64,000 nt of DNA from Gracilibacillus dipsosauri (GTDB taxonomy: Bacteria; Bacillota; Bacilli; Bacillales; Amphibacillaceae): positions 135,192-199,191 of the forward strand of contig NZ_QGTD01000018.1 in the NCBI RefSeq assembly GCF_003176895.1, given 5' to 3'. Shown here in pieces: positions 7,713 through 16,029 of this stretch (the first letter of the stretch is position 1; every line of letters begins with the position of its first letter). Under the pieces are notes generated by a model. It did not search any database. It had not been told where the DNA came from and saw nothing but the letters and a program-made list of their open reading frames with translations. Position numbers and translations under genes: made by a program.

Positions 7713-8831
7713 ATGAAAATCCATTCAAAAAAGATATTAGTTCTCCCATTTTTAAAAATTCCTTCAGGTCACCAACAAGTTGCCGATTCATTAATTCAGG
7801 ATATTCAATCAAATGAAGCACGAATGGAATGTGAAAAAGCAGAAATACTGTCATATAGTTATGGAAAAATGGAATCTTTTGTGTCAGCTTTCTATCTTAA
7901 ATGGATCCATTTATTTCCTAATCTATACAATTGGGTATATCAACAAAGTGTTTATCGAAATATAGAACAAAACAAAAAATTTAGGATGTATGAACTACTC
8001 TTTCTAGCTCGAATGAAACAATTAGTAGAAGAGATGCAACCAGATTGTATAATTTGTACCCATGCACTGCCTTCTTATATGCTAAATGCCTTGAAAGAAA
8101 AAAATACGATCAAAACCCCTGTGATTAATGTTTATACTGATTTTTTTATACACAGCTTTTGGGGGACAACGTATATCGATTTTCATTTAGTTTCTACTCC
8201 TTATATGAAGGAATTGTTAATAAAAAAAGGAATTCAAGCACAACGTATTTGGTATACAGGGATACCTGTTCATCATGAGATCAGGCCAAATACCAATCCA
8301 GCTATGAAACATCATTCCCCATTTTTATCCATTTTAGTGACTGGTGGAAATTTAGGGGTAGGGGCGTTGGAGGATTTATTAAAAAGCATAGAAACTACTG
8401 GTAAAATAAAATATTTCGTCTTATGTGGGAAAAATAACCGGCTGTATCAAAGGCTGAAAAGCTTAAATAATCCATTCTTTATTCCCTTAACCTATATTTC
8501 ATGTAGAAAGGAAATGAATGAACTTTATGATTCGATAGACGGTATTTTAACAAAACCTGGTGGAGTGACAATAAGTGAAGGCTTAAGGAAAAGAAAGCCT
8601 ATTTTTATTTATCATGCACTTCCGGGACAAGAGGTTATCAATCTTCACCAATTACAAAAGCTAGGAGTGGTTTTCTATCTAAACAGCTGGGACCATATGG
8701 AGAGTCAGCTACTCACTTTTTTTAAAAGTAAAGAACATCTTGAAAAAATGAAATCAAATATAGAGAACTACCACCATCAACTAATGGATAAAACAATATC
8801 AGAGCTTGTATGTCAAATCCTACCACGCTGA
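7713..8831 (+). CDS. ykoN: YkoN-like glycosyltransferase (GT28/MGDG-synthase type)
   Basis: A 372-aa GT-B fold enzyme of the MurG/UgtP/MGDG-synthase group. The N-terminal acceptor domain has IPSGHQQVADSL in place of the family's G-x-GH-xx-A loop. The C-terminal nucleotide-sugar domain has LTKPGGVTISEG and LPGQEVINLHQL, typical of this group. Such enzymes add sugars to diacylglycerol-like lipids at the cytoplasmic membrane. The ATG at 7713 has AGAGGTG 5-7 nt upstream. With the YkoQ- and YkoP-like genes it forms a recognisable ykoNPQ neighbourhood. The exact acceptor is unknown. Confidence 0.8.
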   Translation: MKIHSKKILVLPFLKIPSGHQQVADSLIQDIQSNEARMECEKAEILSYSYGKMESFVSAFYLKWIHLFPNLYNWVYQQSVYRNIEQNKKFRMYELLFLARMKQLVEEMQPDCIICTHALPSYMLNALKEKNTIKTPVINVYTDFFIHSFWGTTYIDFHLVSTPYMKELLIKKGIQAQRIWYTGIPVHHEIRPNTNPAMKHHSPFLSILVTGGNLGVGALEDLLKSIETTGKIKYFVLCGKNNRLYQRLKSLNNPFFIPLTYISCRKEMNELYDSIDGILTKPGGVTISEGLRKRKPIFIYHALPGQEVINLHQLQKLGVVFYLNSWDHMESQLLTFFKSKEHLEKMKSNIENYHHQLMDKTISELVCQILPR

Positions 8832-8903
8832 CTATCTGTAGGCTTGATGGAAGTTACCCCTTTATAAATATCCTAAAGTCCTGTAGAAGGGGGAGTTGGT
8901 AAA

Positions 8904-8993
8904 TTGTTGTTTAAGCATAAGGGATGTTTATGGTTGGCTATGTTGTCTATGAAGATACAAATATTGATAACATATCTAATTTTTAAAAGGTAA
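8904..8993 (+). CDS. Possible 29-aa membrane peptide
   Basis: A small ORF with a good ribosome site (AGAAGGGGGAG, 8 nt before TTG at 8904) encodes a basic N-terminus (MLFKHKGC) followed by a hydrophobic core (LWLAMLS and ILITYLIF) and a KR end. It fits a one-helix membrane peptide. There is no other gene between ykoN and the DUF421 gene. No family is recognised and the ORF could be chance. Confidence 0.3.
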   Translation: MLFKHKGCLWLAMLSMKIQILITYLIFKR

Positions 8994-9045
8994 GAATAGA
9001 ATGGGGAGATTTTATCACATTTTAATATACTAGGAAGTGGTTTTT

Positions 9046-9750
9046 ATGGATTTTTTAGGTGGTCAGGAATCGCTTACTGCTTTGGAATGGGCTCTAAGAG
9101 CAATTGTCAGTTTCTTATTTTTATTATTCGTAGCTAAGATAATGGGACAGAGATCAATTTCACAGCTAAGATTTTTGGATTTTGTCATCGCATTGCTAAT
9201 AGGAAACATTATTGCACACCCTTTGTCTGATGAACAGCTAGGGTTAAAAGGGTCTACTATTACTATAAGTGTGCTCGTAATTTTGTACCTTACTGGCGTT
9301 TTACTGAGCTTGAAGTGGCAAGGGATTAGAAAGGTATTTGAACCTTCTCCACTACCACTAGTAGAATATGGGAAAATTAATTATTATAATTTAAATAAGG
9401 CTAAAATATCGATTGATTTTCTTTTATCCGAACTACGAAGGGAAAAAGCAGAAGATATTCAAAAGGTTGCACTTGCATTATGGGAGCCTGGAGGATTTAT
9501 ATCTGTATTCTTATATCCTCAATACCAGCCAATTACTCAGTCTAATTTAACTACAGCCATGGAACCATTTCGTTTCACTAAAGTCATTATTAAAGAACAA
9601 ATGATAGATTACCATGAATTAAAAAAGCTTGGAAAAGATGAACAATGGTTGTTAATGAAAATAAAGGAAATATATAATGTAGAGTTGAACGATATATTAT
9701 TGGCTACGATTGATAATAATGAGAATCTTCAAATATTTTTGTATGATTAA
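9046..9750 (+). CDS. DUF421 (YetF/YkjA-like) membrane protein
   Basis: A 234-aa protein with three N-terminal membrane helices and the family motif VAKIMGQRSISQLRFLDFVIALLIGN, then a cytoplasmic domain (about residues 95-234). Unlike the DUF421 protein at 2948-3808 it has no DUF1657-like tail. A GTG nine bases upstream (9037) overlaps the ribosome site AGGAAG, so the ATG at 9046 is chosen. Function is not established for the family. It is monocistronic. Confidence 0.85.
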   Translation: MDFLGGQESLTALEWALRAIVSFLFLLFVAKIMGQRSISQLRFLDFVIALLIGNIIAHPLSDEQLGLKGSTITISVLVILYLTGVLLSLKWQGIRKVFEPSPLPLVEYGKINYYNLNKAKISIDFLLSELRREKAEDIQKVALALWEPGGFISVFLYPQYQPITQSNLTTAMEPFRFTKVIIKEQMIDYHELKKLGKDEQWLLMKIKEIYNVELNDILLATIDNNENLQIFLYD

Positions 9751-9954
9751 ATTCATTCTTTTTTCTTATCAATATACAATATGGTACTTTATATAATTAA
9801 AGCCAGAAGGCAATAGCTGTGATAATTATTCAGTTTTTTCCCAATGGTAGATAACATAATACAATTGAAACAATATCCCTTTTCTTAGGTTAACGAACAT
9901 AAATTTCTGAGTCTTCGCAGTCTCTCCTTTAGAAGCTTTAAAAATTAACCTCAT

Positions 9955-9983
9955 TTGACAAGTATAAAAGAATATTGTATTAT
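9955..9983 (+). promoter_or_regulatory. Sigma-A promoter of the lacI-type gene
   Basis: TTGACA (9955-9960), a 17-bp spacer and TATTAT (9978-9983) give an almost consensus promoter. It rules out any protein start upstream of about 9990. The operator at 9984-10011 covers the expected transcription start. Confidence 0.8.
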
Positions 9984-10011
9984 CATATTGATTAAACGTT
10001 TTATCAATATG
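9984..10011. promoter_or_regulatory. LacI-type operator O1
   Basis: A 28-bp palindrome with one mismatched pair, with core TGATTAAACGTTTTATCAA centred on CG, abuts the -10 box of the repressor's own promoter. The 19-base core recurs unchanged at 13550-13568. CG-centred palindromes are typical of LacI/GalR operators, so autorepression is likely. Confidence 0.75.
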
Positions 10012-10029
10012 AATAAAAGGTTGAGAATA

Positions 10030-11055
10030 ATGGCGAATATAAAAGACATAGCAGATTTAGCTAAAGTTTCAGTGGCTACTGTGTCCAATGTATTAAATAA
10101 CAGAGGACGTGTAGGAGAAGAAACTAGAAAAAAAATATTAAAAATTGTAGAAGAGATGGAGTACAAACCTAACAGAGTAGCTAAAAGTCTTAAAATGAAT
10201 AAAACACATACGATTGGTGTCATTGTAGAAGATCTTTCTGTATTTAATGCTCCAGAAATAATTGATGGCATAAATGAATTTGCAGAGGAGAATGATTACT
10301 CCATATTATTAACAAATTTGCGATTGTTTAAGAAATTCGGCAATCAATTTCCCGATGTAGATACCTACAAGGAAATGGTAATGCCATTATTTCATCAATT
10401 ATTATCCAACCAAGTAGAGGGGATTATTTATATTGGGATTCATCGTCGTAATGTGAGCGGAATATTACCTGAGAGCAATACACCAGTAGTCTATACTTAT
10501 TGTGACACTTCTAATGATACAGATATCTCGATTAATTATGATGATTATAAAGCGTCATTCGATGCAACGAACTATTTGATTAAAAAAGGTTATCGAGAAG
10601 TTGCACTTATTAGTGGTCTTATTAATTCAGAATCTGCACTTGAGCGTTTTAACGGTTATTGTAAAGCATTGATGGATAGTAGTATTCAATTCAATCCTAA
10701 TTATGTAAAAACAGGTGATTGGGAATTTGAATCAGGCTATATGATGGCGATGGATCTACTAAAGGAAGAAAAAAGGCCTTCTGCAATCTTAGCTATGAAC
10801 GACTTAATGGCTGGTGGTGTGCTAAAAGCAGCAAAGGAGTTAAACTTAGATGTTCCGGGTGAACTTGCTATTTTTGGATTTGATAATCGTGAGATCAGCA
10901 GTTATTACACACCGAAGCTTTCCACTGTCTCACTGCCTCTTCATGATATGGGGGAAAGGTCTATTAAAACATTGATTGATGTGATCAACGGTAACAATAT
11001 TAAAACTAACAAAATAAAATTGTTATGTGAATTAATAGAGAGGGATTCTTCATAA
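10030..11055 (+). CDS. LacI/GalR-family transcriptional repressor
   Basis: A 341-aa regulator. Residues 1-50 are the LacI helix-turn-helix and hinge (ANIKDIADLAKVSVATVSNVLNN, then GYKPN-like EYKPNRVAKSLK); residues 60-341 form a periplasmic-binding-protein-like sugar sensor with TIGVIVEDL, LAMNDLMAGGVLKAA and IFGFDNREIS. Upstream in-frame starts are excluded because the promoter and operator occupy that DNA; ATG 10030 has AAAGG 9 nt upstream. The C-terminus lacks the long arginine-rich end of many relatives. Four operator-like palindromes in and after this gene suggest it controls itself, the 784-aa gene and the transporter genes. The ligand is unknown. Confidence 0.93.
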   Translation: MANIKDIADLAKVSVATVSNVLNNRGRVGEETRKKILKIVEEMEYKPNRVAKSLKMNKTHTIGVIVEDLSVFNAPEIIDGINEFAEENDYSILLTNLRLFKKFGNQFPDVDTYKEMVMPLFHQLLSNQVEGIIYIGIHRRNVSGILPESNTPVVYTYCDTSNDTDISINYDDYKASFDATNYLIKKGYREVALISGLINSESALERFNGYCKALMDSSIQFNPNYVKTGDWEFESGYMMAMDLLKEEKRPSAILAMNDLMAGGVLKAAKELNLDVPGELAIFGFDNREISSYYTPKLSTVSLPLHDMGERSIKTLIDVINGNNIKTNKIKLLCELIERDSS

Positions 11056-11071
11056 TCCCATTTTAACGAAA

Positions 11072-11085
11072 GATTAATCGTTTAA
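11072..11085. promoter_or_regulatory. Operator-like site O2 before the 784-aa gene
   Basis: The core TTAATCGTTTAA is the exact reverse complement of the O4 core (13655-13666) and resembles O1/O3. It lies between the repressor stop and the next ribosome site (TTGGAGGAA). Confidence 0.5.
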
Positions 11086-11105
11086 CTATTATTGGAGGAA
11101 TGTAA

Positions 11106-13460
11106 ATGTATGCCCTATCAAATAAAAACTTTTCCTTATTAACAGATGAAAAGGGAATTTTAGATAAACTTCATATTGTTCATGATGCAGTCAACACGAA
11201 TTGGGTCATTGATAAAGATTATTTAGAGGAACACAACTACCCTGATAATGACAAACTTTTTGGAAATTTTGAACTGATTGTAAATCATAAAATCTACACA
11301 AATAAGACGATGATTCCTGCAGTTAATGTAAATGATAATGAGATAGTGTTTGTATATGACTTCTCAGATTTTTTATTGTTTCTCTCATACAGGACTGAGA
11401 GTGACAGAGCACTCCAATATCAAATAGCCCTAGAAAGTACTATAGATGAAGATTTAATCATTAATAAGTTTGCTATATGGACTTCTTTAGCATATTTGAT
11501 GTTTAGAGATGTAAATGTAGCACGAAATATGAGTCATTCGTGTGCTGTTTTTCCACATATCTCCGAGAATTTTACAAAACTAATAGCGAAGAAAAGAGAT
11601 AATAAGGGACCTGACCTTGGAATGTATTGTATAAAAGGGTCTGTTAAGAATGTAGGAACATTTTGTCGGTATACAAACCGATTTCGAGAGCAAGTATCAC
11701 CTTCCCTAGACGGAGCATTGTTTCATCAAATAATCCTTATTGATAAAGAATTCTCGAATGGTGATTGGATATATGATCAGATAAAGACCAATAATGTTCT
11801 AGAATCAAGATCGGTTAGAGAATGGACATTTGAGTTTATGGTGGAATCGGCAGACAGGAATAAATATCAATTACACCCTACAATTGATTATTCTCCTGTT
11901 GTCATTTCAAAACATGAATTTCAGGCAGTAATAGAGTTACCAGAAAAAATGGAAATTAAAGATATAATACTTGTAAAGAAAGATAGCAGGAGTTCAATCC
12001 ATTCATTTTTGAAAAAGATTTCTGTTAATAAGTATTCCATACGTTTTCCTGTAGAACAGCTTGGTGAGAAGAAATTAGAAGTGATTTTTTCTAACAACAG
12101 AACAGATTTTGTAGTGTTTAATGTAATGCCTCCGGTGGAAGAAATAATTAATTCTAGAGCGGAATATCTGATTACTCAGTCATTTATAGAGGATAGTAAT
12201 CAATCAAATAAATATGGTTTTCAACCCATTTCTAATCAAGGAGAGTCACTTGGTAAGTTGTGTTTTCTCTTAAAAAAGAATCTGTTATCTGAAATAAACG
12301 AGGAAGAAGTTCAAAAAGTAGAAAAAAGTGCTGTTTATTATATAAAAAATAAATGGTTTATGAATGGAAACTTCCAACAACCTATTAATATTCATGGTGA
12401 TTTTTATAGAATCATAGACTTTGATTATGTTGCACATGTTTTTTATTTATTGTCCTGCTATGGTAATGATACATTGCAATTAAATGACAGAGAAACATAT
12501 TTGCAATGGGCGGCAGAAGTGATGCTTTTACGATTTGATGAAACCATGCATTCCCAAAAACGTGAAAAAGAAGAAACAAAAATGAATGGTGTCTTTAATT
12601 TATTTATTAAAGACCTATTAAAGGATTTAAAATTTTTTTCATCACATTTATATCAACCACTACAAGACTTGTGGAATAGATTTTGTCTAAATATTATTAA
12701 CCAAAAAGAACAATTTACTGCTGCTATTACAGAGCATTATTATGATAATGCAGGATTTGGGCCAACGGCTGAATCTTTGTCTTTATATGGAGATGTGGAA
12801 GCTGCAAAAAGATATGGTGAATTAATTCTAGCAAATATCGGTACAAGCAATGATTTTCGTCATCAAAATCCTGATCGTTGGTGGGAGGCATTAAGTTATA
12901 TGATTCATTCCCTATGGGGAGGACTTGTTTCTCACTCTGCCCTAGTAGTTTTTGAACTTACAGGCGACAAAAGGTATTTACATGCTGCTTATAATTCAAT
13001 GATGTCAGTACTGTATTGTTATGATTGGAATGCGACTGCCACAAATAATCGAATAATAAAAGGAGAAGCAGCCTCTACTTATAGTGTTGCTTATCCTAAC
13101 TTAAACAAACGAAGATTATCCCATAATCGTTTCGGACAATCAGTATTTATGGAAGATGAGCCTGAGTTGTTTGCTGGTAATGCGACAGGTGATGACTGGG
13201 ATATGGGGGAAGAGCTAGTCGCCTATTTAGATGGATTTGGCACAAAGACTTATGTTTATTGTGAAAACGACAAGCTGATATGTGTAAATGGGGAATTGAA
13301 AGAAGAAGATGGAGTATATACAATTACTAGTTTTGCAGCATTTCCAAAAGAGATAAAGTTCTATCATATGGAAATGGATGACATCGAAGTGCAAAAAGGC
13401 ATGAATAAAGTTAGTATAAAGAAATGGAATAATACTTGGCAACAAGTGATGAATACTTAA
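11106..13460 (+). CDS. Large protein of unknown family, possible (alpha/alpha)-barrel glycan-active enzyme
   Basis: A 784-aa cytoplasmic protein (no signal peptide) starting at ATG 11106 after TTGGAGGAATGTAA. The first 350 residues look beta-rich. Residues about 370-700 are helical with Trp-rich segments (NPDRWWEALSYMIHSLWGG, then ELTGDKRYLHAAYNSM) resembling the helical repeats of six-hairpin glycosidases and lyases. It ends in a small beta domain. I cannot assign a GH or PL family and cannot name catalytic residues. It is the second gene after the LacI-type repressor and precedes a sugar ABC importer, so action on an imported oligosaccharide is the natural inference. Confidence 0.6.
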   Translation: MYALSNKNFSLLTDEKGILDKLHIVHDAVNTNWVIDKDYLEEHNYPDNDKLFGNFELIVNHKIYTNKTMIPAVNVNDNEIVFVYDFSDFLLFLSYRTESDRALQYQIALESTIDEDLIINKFAIWTSLAYLMFRDVNVARNMSHSCAVFPHISENFTKLIAKKRDNKGPDLGMYCIKGSVKNVGTFCRYTNRFREQVSPSLDGALFHQIILIDKEFSNGDWIYDQIKTNNVLESRSVREWTFEFMVESADRNKYQLHPTIDYSPVVISKHEFQAVIELPEKMEIKDIILVKKDSRSSIHSFLKKISVNKYSIRFPVEQLGEKKLEVIFSNNRTDFVVFNVMPPVEEIINSRAEYLITQSFIEDSNQSNKYGFQPISNQGESLGKLCFLLKKNLLSEINEEEVQKVEKSAVYYIKNKWFMNGNFQQPINIHGDFYRIIDFDYVAHVFYLLSCYGNDTLQLNDRETYLQWAAEVMLLRFDETMHSQKREKEETKMNGVFNLFIKDLLKDLKFFSSHLYQPLQDLWNRFCLNIINQKEQFTAAITEHYYDNAGFGPTAESLSLYGDVEAAKRYGELILANIGTSNDFRHQNPDRWWEALSYMIHSLWGGLVSHSALVVFELTGDKRYLHAAYNSMMSVLYCYDWNATATNNRIIKGEAASTYSVAYPNLNKRRLSHNRFGQSVFMEDEPELFAGNATGDDWDMGEELVAYLDGFGTKTYVYCENDKLICVNGELKEEDGVYTITSFAAFPKEIKFYHMEMDDIEVQKGMNKVSIKKWNNTWQQVMNT

Positions 13461-13509
13461 ATTCTTAAGAGGAAGGAGAGTGTAGGCTTCTTCCTTATCT
13501 AAAAAAATC

Positions 13510-13538
13510 TTGACGACTTTTAAAACCTGTGATAGTCT
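13510..13538 (+). promoter_or_regulatory. Sigma-A promoter for the binding-protein/permease operon
   Basis: TTGACG (13510-13515), 17-bp spacer, TAGTCT (13533-13538). Operator O3 begins 12 bp after the -10 box, the same layout as at the repressor's own promoter. Confidence 0.65.
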
Positions 13539-13549
13539 AAAGAAAAAAA

Positions 13550-13568
13550 TGATTAAACGTTTTATCAA
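13550..13568. promoter_or_regulatory. LacI-type operator O3
   Basis: TGATTAAACGTTTTATCAA, identical over 19 bases to the core of O1, placed at the expected transcription start of the promoter at 13510-13538. This is the strongest evidence that the upstream repressor controls this operon. Confidence 0.75.
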
Positions 13569-13651
13569 AAGGTGATTAACTTGTGAAAAGAACGGTTATT
13601 ACATATGTTATTAGCGGTTAAATCAAGTTATAAACATAAATATATCATTTG

Positions 13652-13670
13652 TGATTAAACGATTAACATA
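13652..13670. promoter_or_regulatory. Operator-like site O4
   Basis: The core TTAAACGATTAA (13655-13666) is preceded by TGA as in O1/O3. It lies about 100 bp after O3, so looping or a second roadblock is possible. Confidence 0.5.
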
Positions 13671-13683
13671 TTAGCGAAGCCGT

Positions 13684-13698
13684 TTGAAAGCGTATTCT
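13684..13698. promoter_or_regulatory. cre site (CcpA)
   Basis: TTGAAAGCGTATTCT fits the relaxed cre consensus WTGNAANCGNWNNCW at every fixed position. It lies downstream of the promoter and 84 bp before the binding-protein gene, so CcpA would act as a roadblock. Confidence 0.5.
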
Positions 13699-13781
13699 AA
13701 AATTGAGGAGGTGGTTTGTTCTACTCACAGTTGAATCTTAATGGAAAATAGCAAAGATTATGAAAAATAGGAGGTCAATAA

Positions 13782-15071
13782 ATGAAAAGTAGAATGAAAA
13801 AATTACTTGTATTTTTATTATTGGTGGGTACTGGTTTTGTAATATCTGCATGCAGTAATAATAACGATAATTCTTCAGGTAATGAAGGTGAGGATGGAGC
13901 TGTAACTATCCATATGGCTGTATTTGAGAATGATCCAGGAGGACAAATGGAAGCTGCAAGACAGCGTTTTAATGAGGAACATGACAATATTCAACTAGAA
14001 TTTACCCCAATGTCAAATGATGCTTCACAAATGCATGATCAGACGGTTACACAATTATCGGCTGGTTCAGACAATCTTGATATCGTAAACATGGACGTAG
14101 TTTGGACAGCGGAATTTGCAGAATCGGGTTGGCTCCTTCCACTTGATGAAATGTTTACGGAGGATATGCAATCTAATTATATAGCTCGTCAGGTTGATTC
14201 GGTGAAATACAATGACCAAACATGGGCAGTACCTTGGTTTAATGATCTTCACCCACTTTGGTACCGCTCTGATCTTTTAGAGAAATATGGTTACGATGTT
14301 CCAGAAACATATGAAGAAGCAGTAGAAATTGCTCAGCACATTCAGGAAGAAGAGGGGATTCAAGGATTCACCATGCACTGGGGCAGATCAGAACAATTAA
14401 TTGTAAGCTTTACTGAATTTTTACACGCAAACAATGGTGATTTCTTTGATGAAGATGGCAATGTAACGGTTAATAGTCCAGAGGCAGTGGAAGCATTGCA
14501 ATTTATGGTGGATATGATGAATGAATATGAAGTGGTGTCTCCTTCGGCAGTTGGGAATTCCACACCAGAAGATTCAAGAATTCCATTTACACAAGGACAA
14601 GCATTATTTAATCCAAACTGGGGATATGTCTATTCTATTAATCAAGCAGACGACTCTGCTGTAAAAGATAAAACATGGGTAGCAAGTAATTTTATGTTTG
14701 AAGGCGGACAAAAAGCTAACTCTGTAGGTGGATGGAATTTTGCTATTTCTAGTAGTTCAAACCATCCGGAGGAAGCCTGGGAAGTTATCAAATGGTTTAC
14801 TTCTGTTGAAAATCAAAAAGAAATGCTAATAAATGGTGGGTATGCAGGTACACAGCTAGAAATTTACTCTGATGAAGAAGTAATTAAAGCTGCACCATAT
14901 TTGGAAGAGTATACAAAAGTATTTGAGGATGCATCTGTACGTCCAAGTCACCCACAATACTCTAAACTATCTGATATTGCTCAATCTCACATACACCAGG
15001 CTCTATCAGGAGACTTAAGTCCTCAGGAGGCATTGGACGGATTAGCTGAAGAGTTGGAAAACCTAGAATAA
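13782..15071 (+). CDS. Sugar ABC transporter substrate-binding lipoprotein
   Basis: A 429-aa family-1 solute-binding protein. The N-terminal signal ends in a lipobox (VISAC), with an Asn-rich linker after the Cys. The binding fold follows, with DIVNMDVVWTAEFAESGWLLPLDE and NPNWGYVYSI. AGGAGG precedes the ATG at 13782. It delivers oligosaccharide or sugar to the two permeases encoded next. The promoter region carries the LacI-type operator and a cre site. A hairpin after the stop (15080-15111) probably keeps this product in excess over the permeases. Confidence 0.92.
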   Translation: MKSRMKKLLVFLLLVGTGFVISACSNNNDNSSGNEGEDGAVTIHMAVFENDPGGQMEAARQRFNEEHDNIQLEFTPMSNDASQMHDQTVTQLSAGSDNLDIVNMDVVWTAEFAESGWLLPLDEMFTEDMQSNYIARQVDSVKYNDQTWAVPWFNDLHPLWYRSDLLEKYGYDVPETYEEAVEIAQHIQEEEGIQGFTMHWGRSEQLIVSFTEFLHANNGDFFDEDGNVTVNSPEAVEALQFMVDMMNEYEVVSPSAVGNSTPEDSRIPFTQGQALFNPNWGYVYSINQADDSAVKDKTWVASNFMFEGGQKANSVGGWNFAISSSSNHPEEAWEVIKWFTSVENQKEMLINGGYAGTQLEIYSDEEVIKAAPYLEEYTKVFEDASVRPSHPQYSKLSDIAQSHIHQALSGDLSPQEALDGLAEELENLE

Positions 15072-15079
15072 AATTGATG

Positions 15080-15111
15080 TGCGGTTGGGGTTTAACATCA
15101 CTTCAACCGCA
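15080..15111 (+). other. Intercistronic hairpin between binding protein and permease
   Basis: A perfect 8-bp stem, TGCGGTTG with CAACCGCA, 16-nt loop, and no U-run. It sits where binding-protein operons often carry an mRNA-stabilising or partial-termination hairpin. Its position argues against a GTG start at 15079 for the next gene. Confidence 0.6.
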
Positions 15112-15129
15112 AGTAAGGGAGTTTTAACA

Positions 15130-16005
15130 TTGAAATACAAATATTTACCTTACCTGTTATTAGTGCCTGTATTTACAATGATCATTGTGGTGGTATTTAT
15201 CCCTCTGGTAACAACAATTATATATAGTTTTCAATCATATCGTCTAACTAATACAGAAGAAAAAGCAAACTTTATTGGATTGGATAACTATGTAGCACTT
15301 TTTCAGGATGATCGGTTTATTTCATCACTGCTTACCAGTTTAATATATATTGCTGGAAGTGTTATTGGGATGCTTATTTTAGCCTTAATTACTGCACAGC
15401 TTGCCAATCAAGCATTTAAAGGAAGGTCATTGTTTCGGGCAACTATCTTATTACCATGGGCTGTTGCACCGGTAGTAGCTGCTCAGGCATGGAAATTCAT
15501 GTTTGAAACCGACTTCGGAATTATCAACCATATATTGAAAAGCTTAGGATTGATCGAAAAAAATATTCCCTGGTTAGTTTCTTCTGATCATGCGATGATG
15601 AGCGTTATTTTAACGAACGTATGGAAGACTACTCCACTTCTGACTTTAATTATTATCTCTGGTCTTCAAACGATATCAAAGGAATTATATGAATCAGCAG
15701 ATATCGATGGTGCCAGTCCATGGAAAAAGTATTATCATATAACCCTTCCATTAATACGTCCATTCATTGCAATGGGGTTGATTTTTACAACTCTCCAAAC
15801 AATCAATGTCATCGATATAATTTATGTAATGACTGGTGGTGGTCCTGGAGAAGCAACAGAAATATTCACACTTTACAACTATAAGGTGTTCTTCCAATAT
15901 CTCGATTTTGGTTTAGGTGGTGCGATGGCAGTAATTGGAGTAACGGTTATTGGTATATTAATATACCTCTATAGCCGAAACATGAACAAACAAATGGATA
16001 CCTAA
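15130..16005 (+). CDS. Sugar ABC transporter permease (MalF type)
   Basis: A 291-aa inner-membrane protein with six predicted helices and the EAA loop (ELYESADIDGASPWKKYYHITLP) that contacts the ATPase. The TTG at 15130 is chosen because AAGGGAG stands 8 nt upstream; a GTG 51 bases earlier lies inside the hairpin and has no ribosome site. It pairs with the next gene to form the transmembrane channel. No ATPase is encoded nearby. Confidence 0.9.
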   Translation: MKYKYLPYLLLVPVFTMIIVVVFIPLVTTIIYSFQSYRLTNTEEKANFIGLDNYVALFQDDRFISSLLTSLIYIAGSVIGMLILALITAQLANQAFKGRSLFRATILLPWAVAPVVAAQAWKFMFETDFGIINHILKSLGLIEKNIPWLVSSDHAMMSVILTNVWKTTPLLTLIIISGLQTISKELYESADIDGASPWKKYYHITLPLIRPFIAMGLIFTTLQTINVIDIIYVMTGGGPGEATEIFTLYNYKVFFQYLDFGLGGAMAVIGVTVIGILIYLYSRNMNKQMDT

Positions 16006-16029
16006 ACGAAAAAAATGGAGGAGTCAAAC

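Larger units (their letters stand above)
13461..13781. promoter_or_regulatory. Regulatory region of the locus-1 transporter genes
   Basis: These 321 bp hold a promoter (13510-13538), operators O3 and O4 and a cre site, annotated separately, ahead of the binding-protein gene. A 12-codon GTG ORF at 13583 is present but not convincing. The layout suggests dual control by the local repressor and CcpA. Confidence 0.7.

Noticed and set aside
9955-10029. Longer N-terminus for the LacI-type repressor
   Set aside because: That DNA is a near-consensus promoter plus an operator; the extra residues do not match the family, whose proteins begin just before the helix-turn-helix.
13583-13621. 12-codon GTG ORF before the locus-1 binding protein (possible leader peptide)
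   Set aside because: It has only a moderate ribosome site, no attenuator hairpin follows, and it lies among operators.
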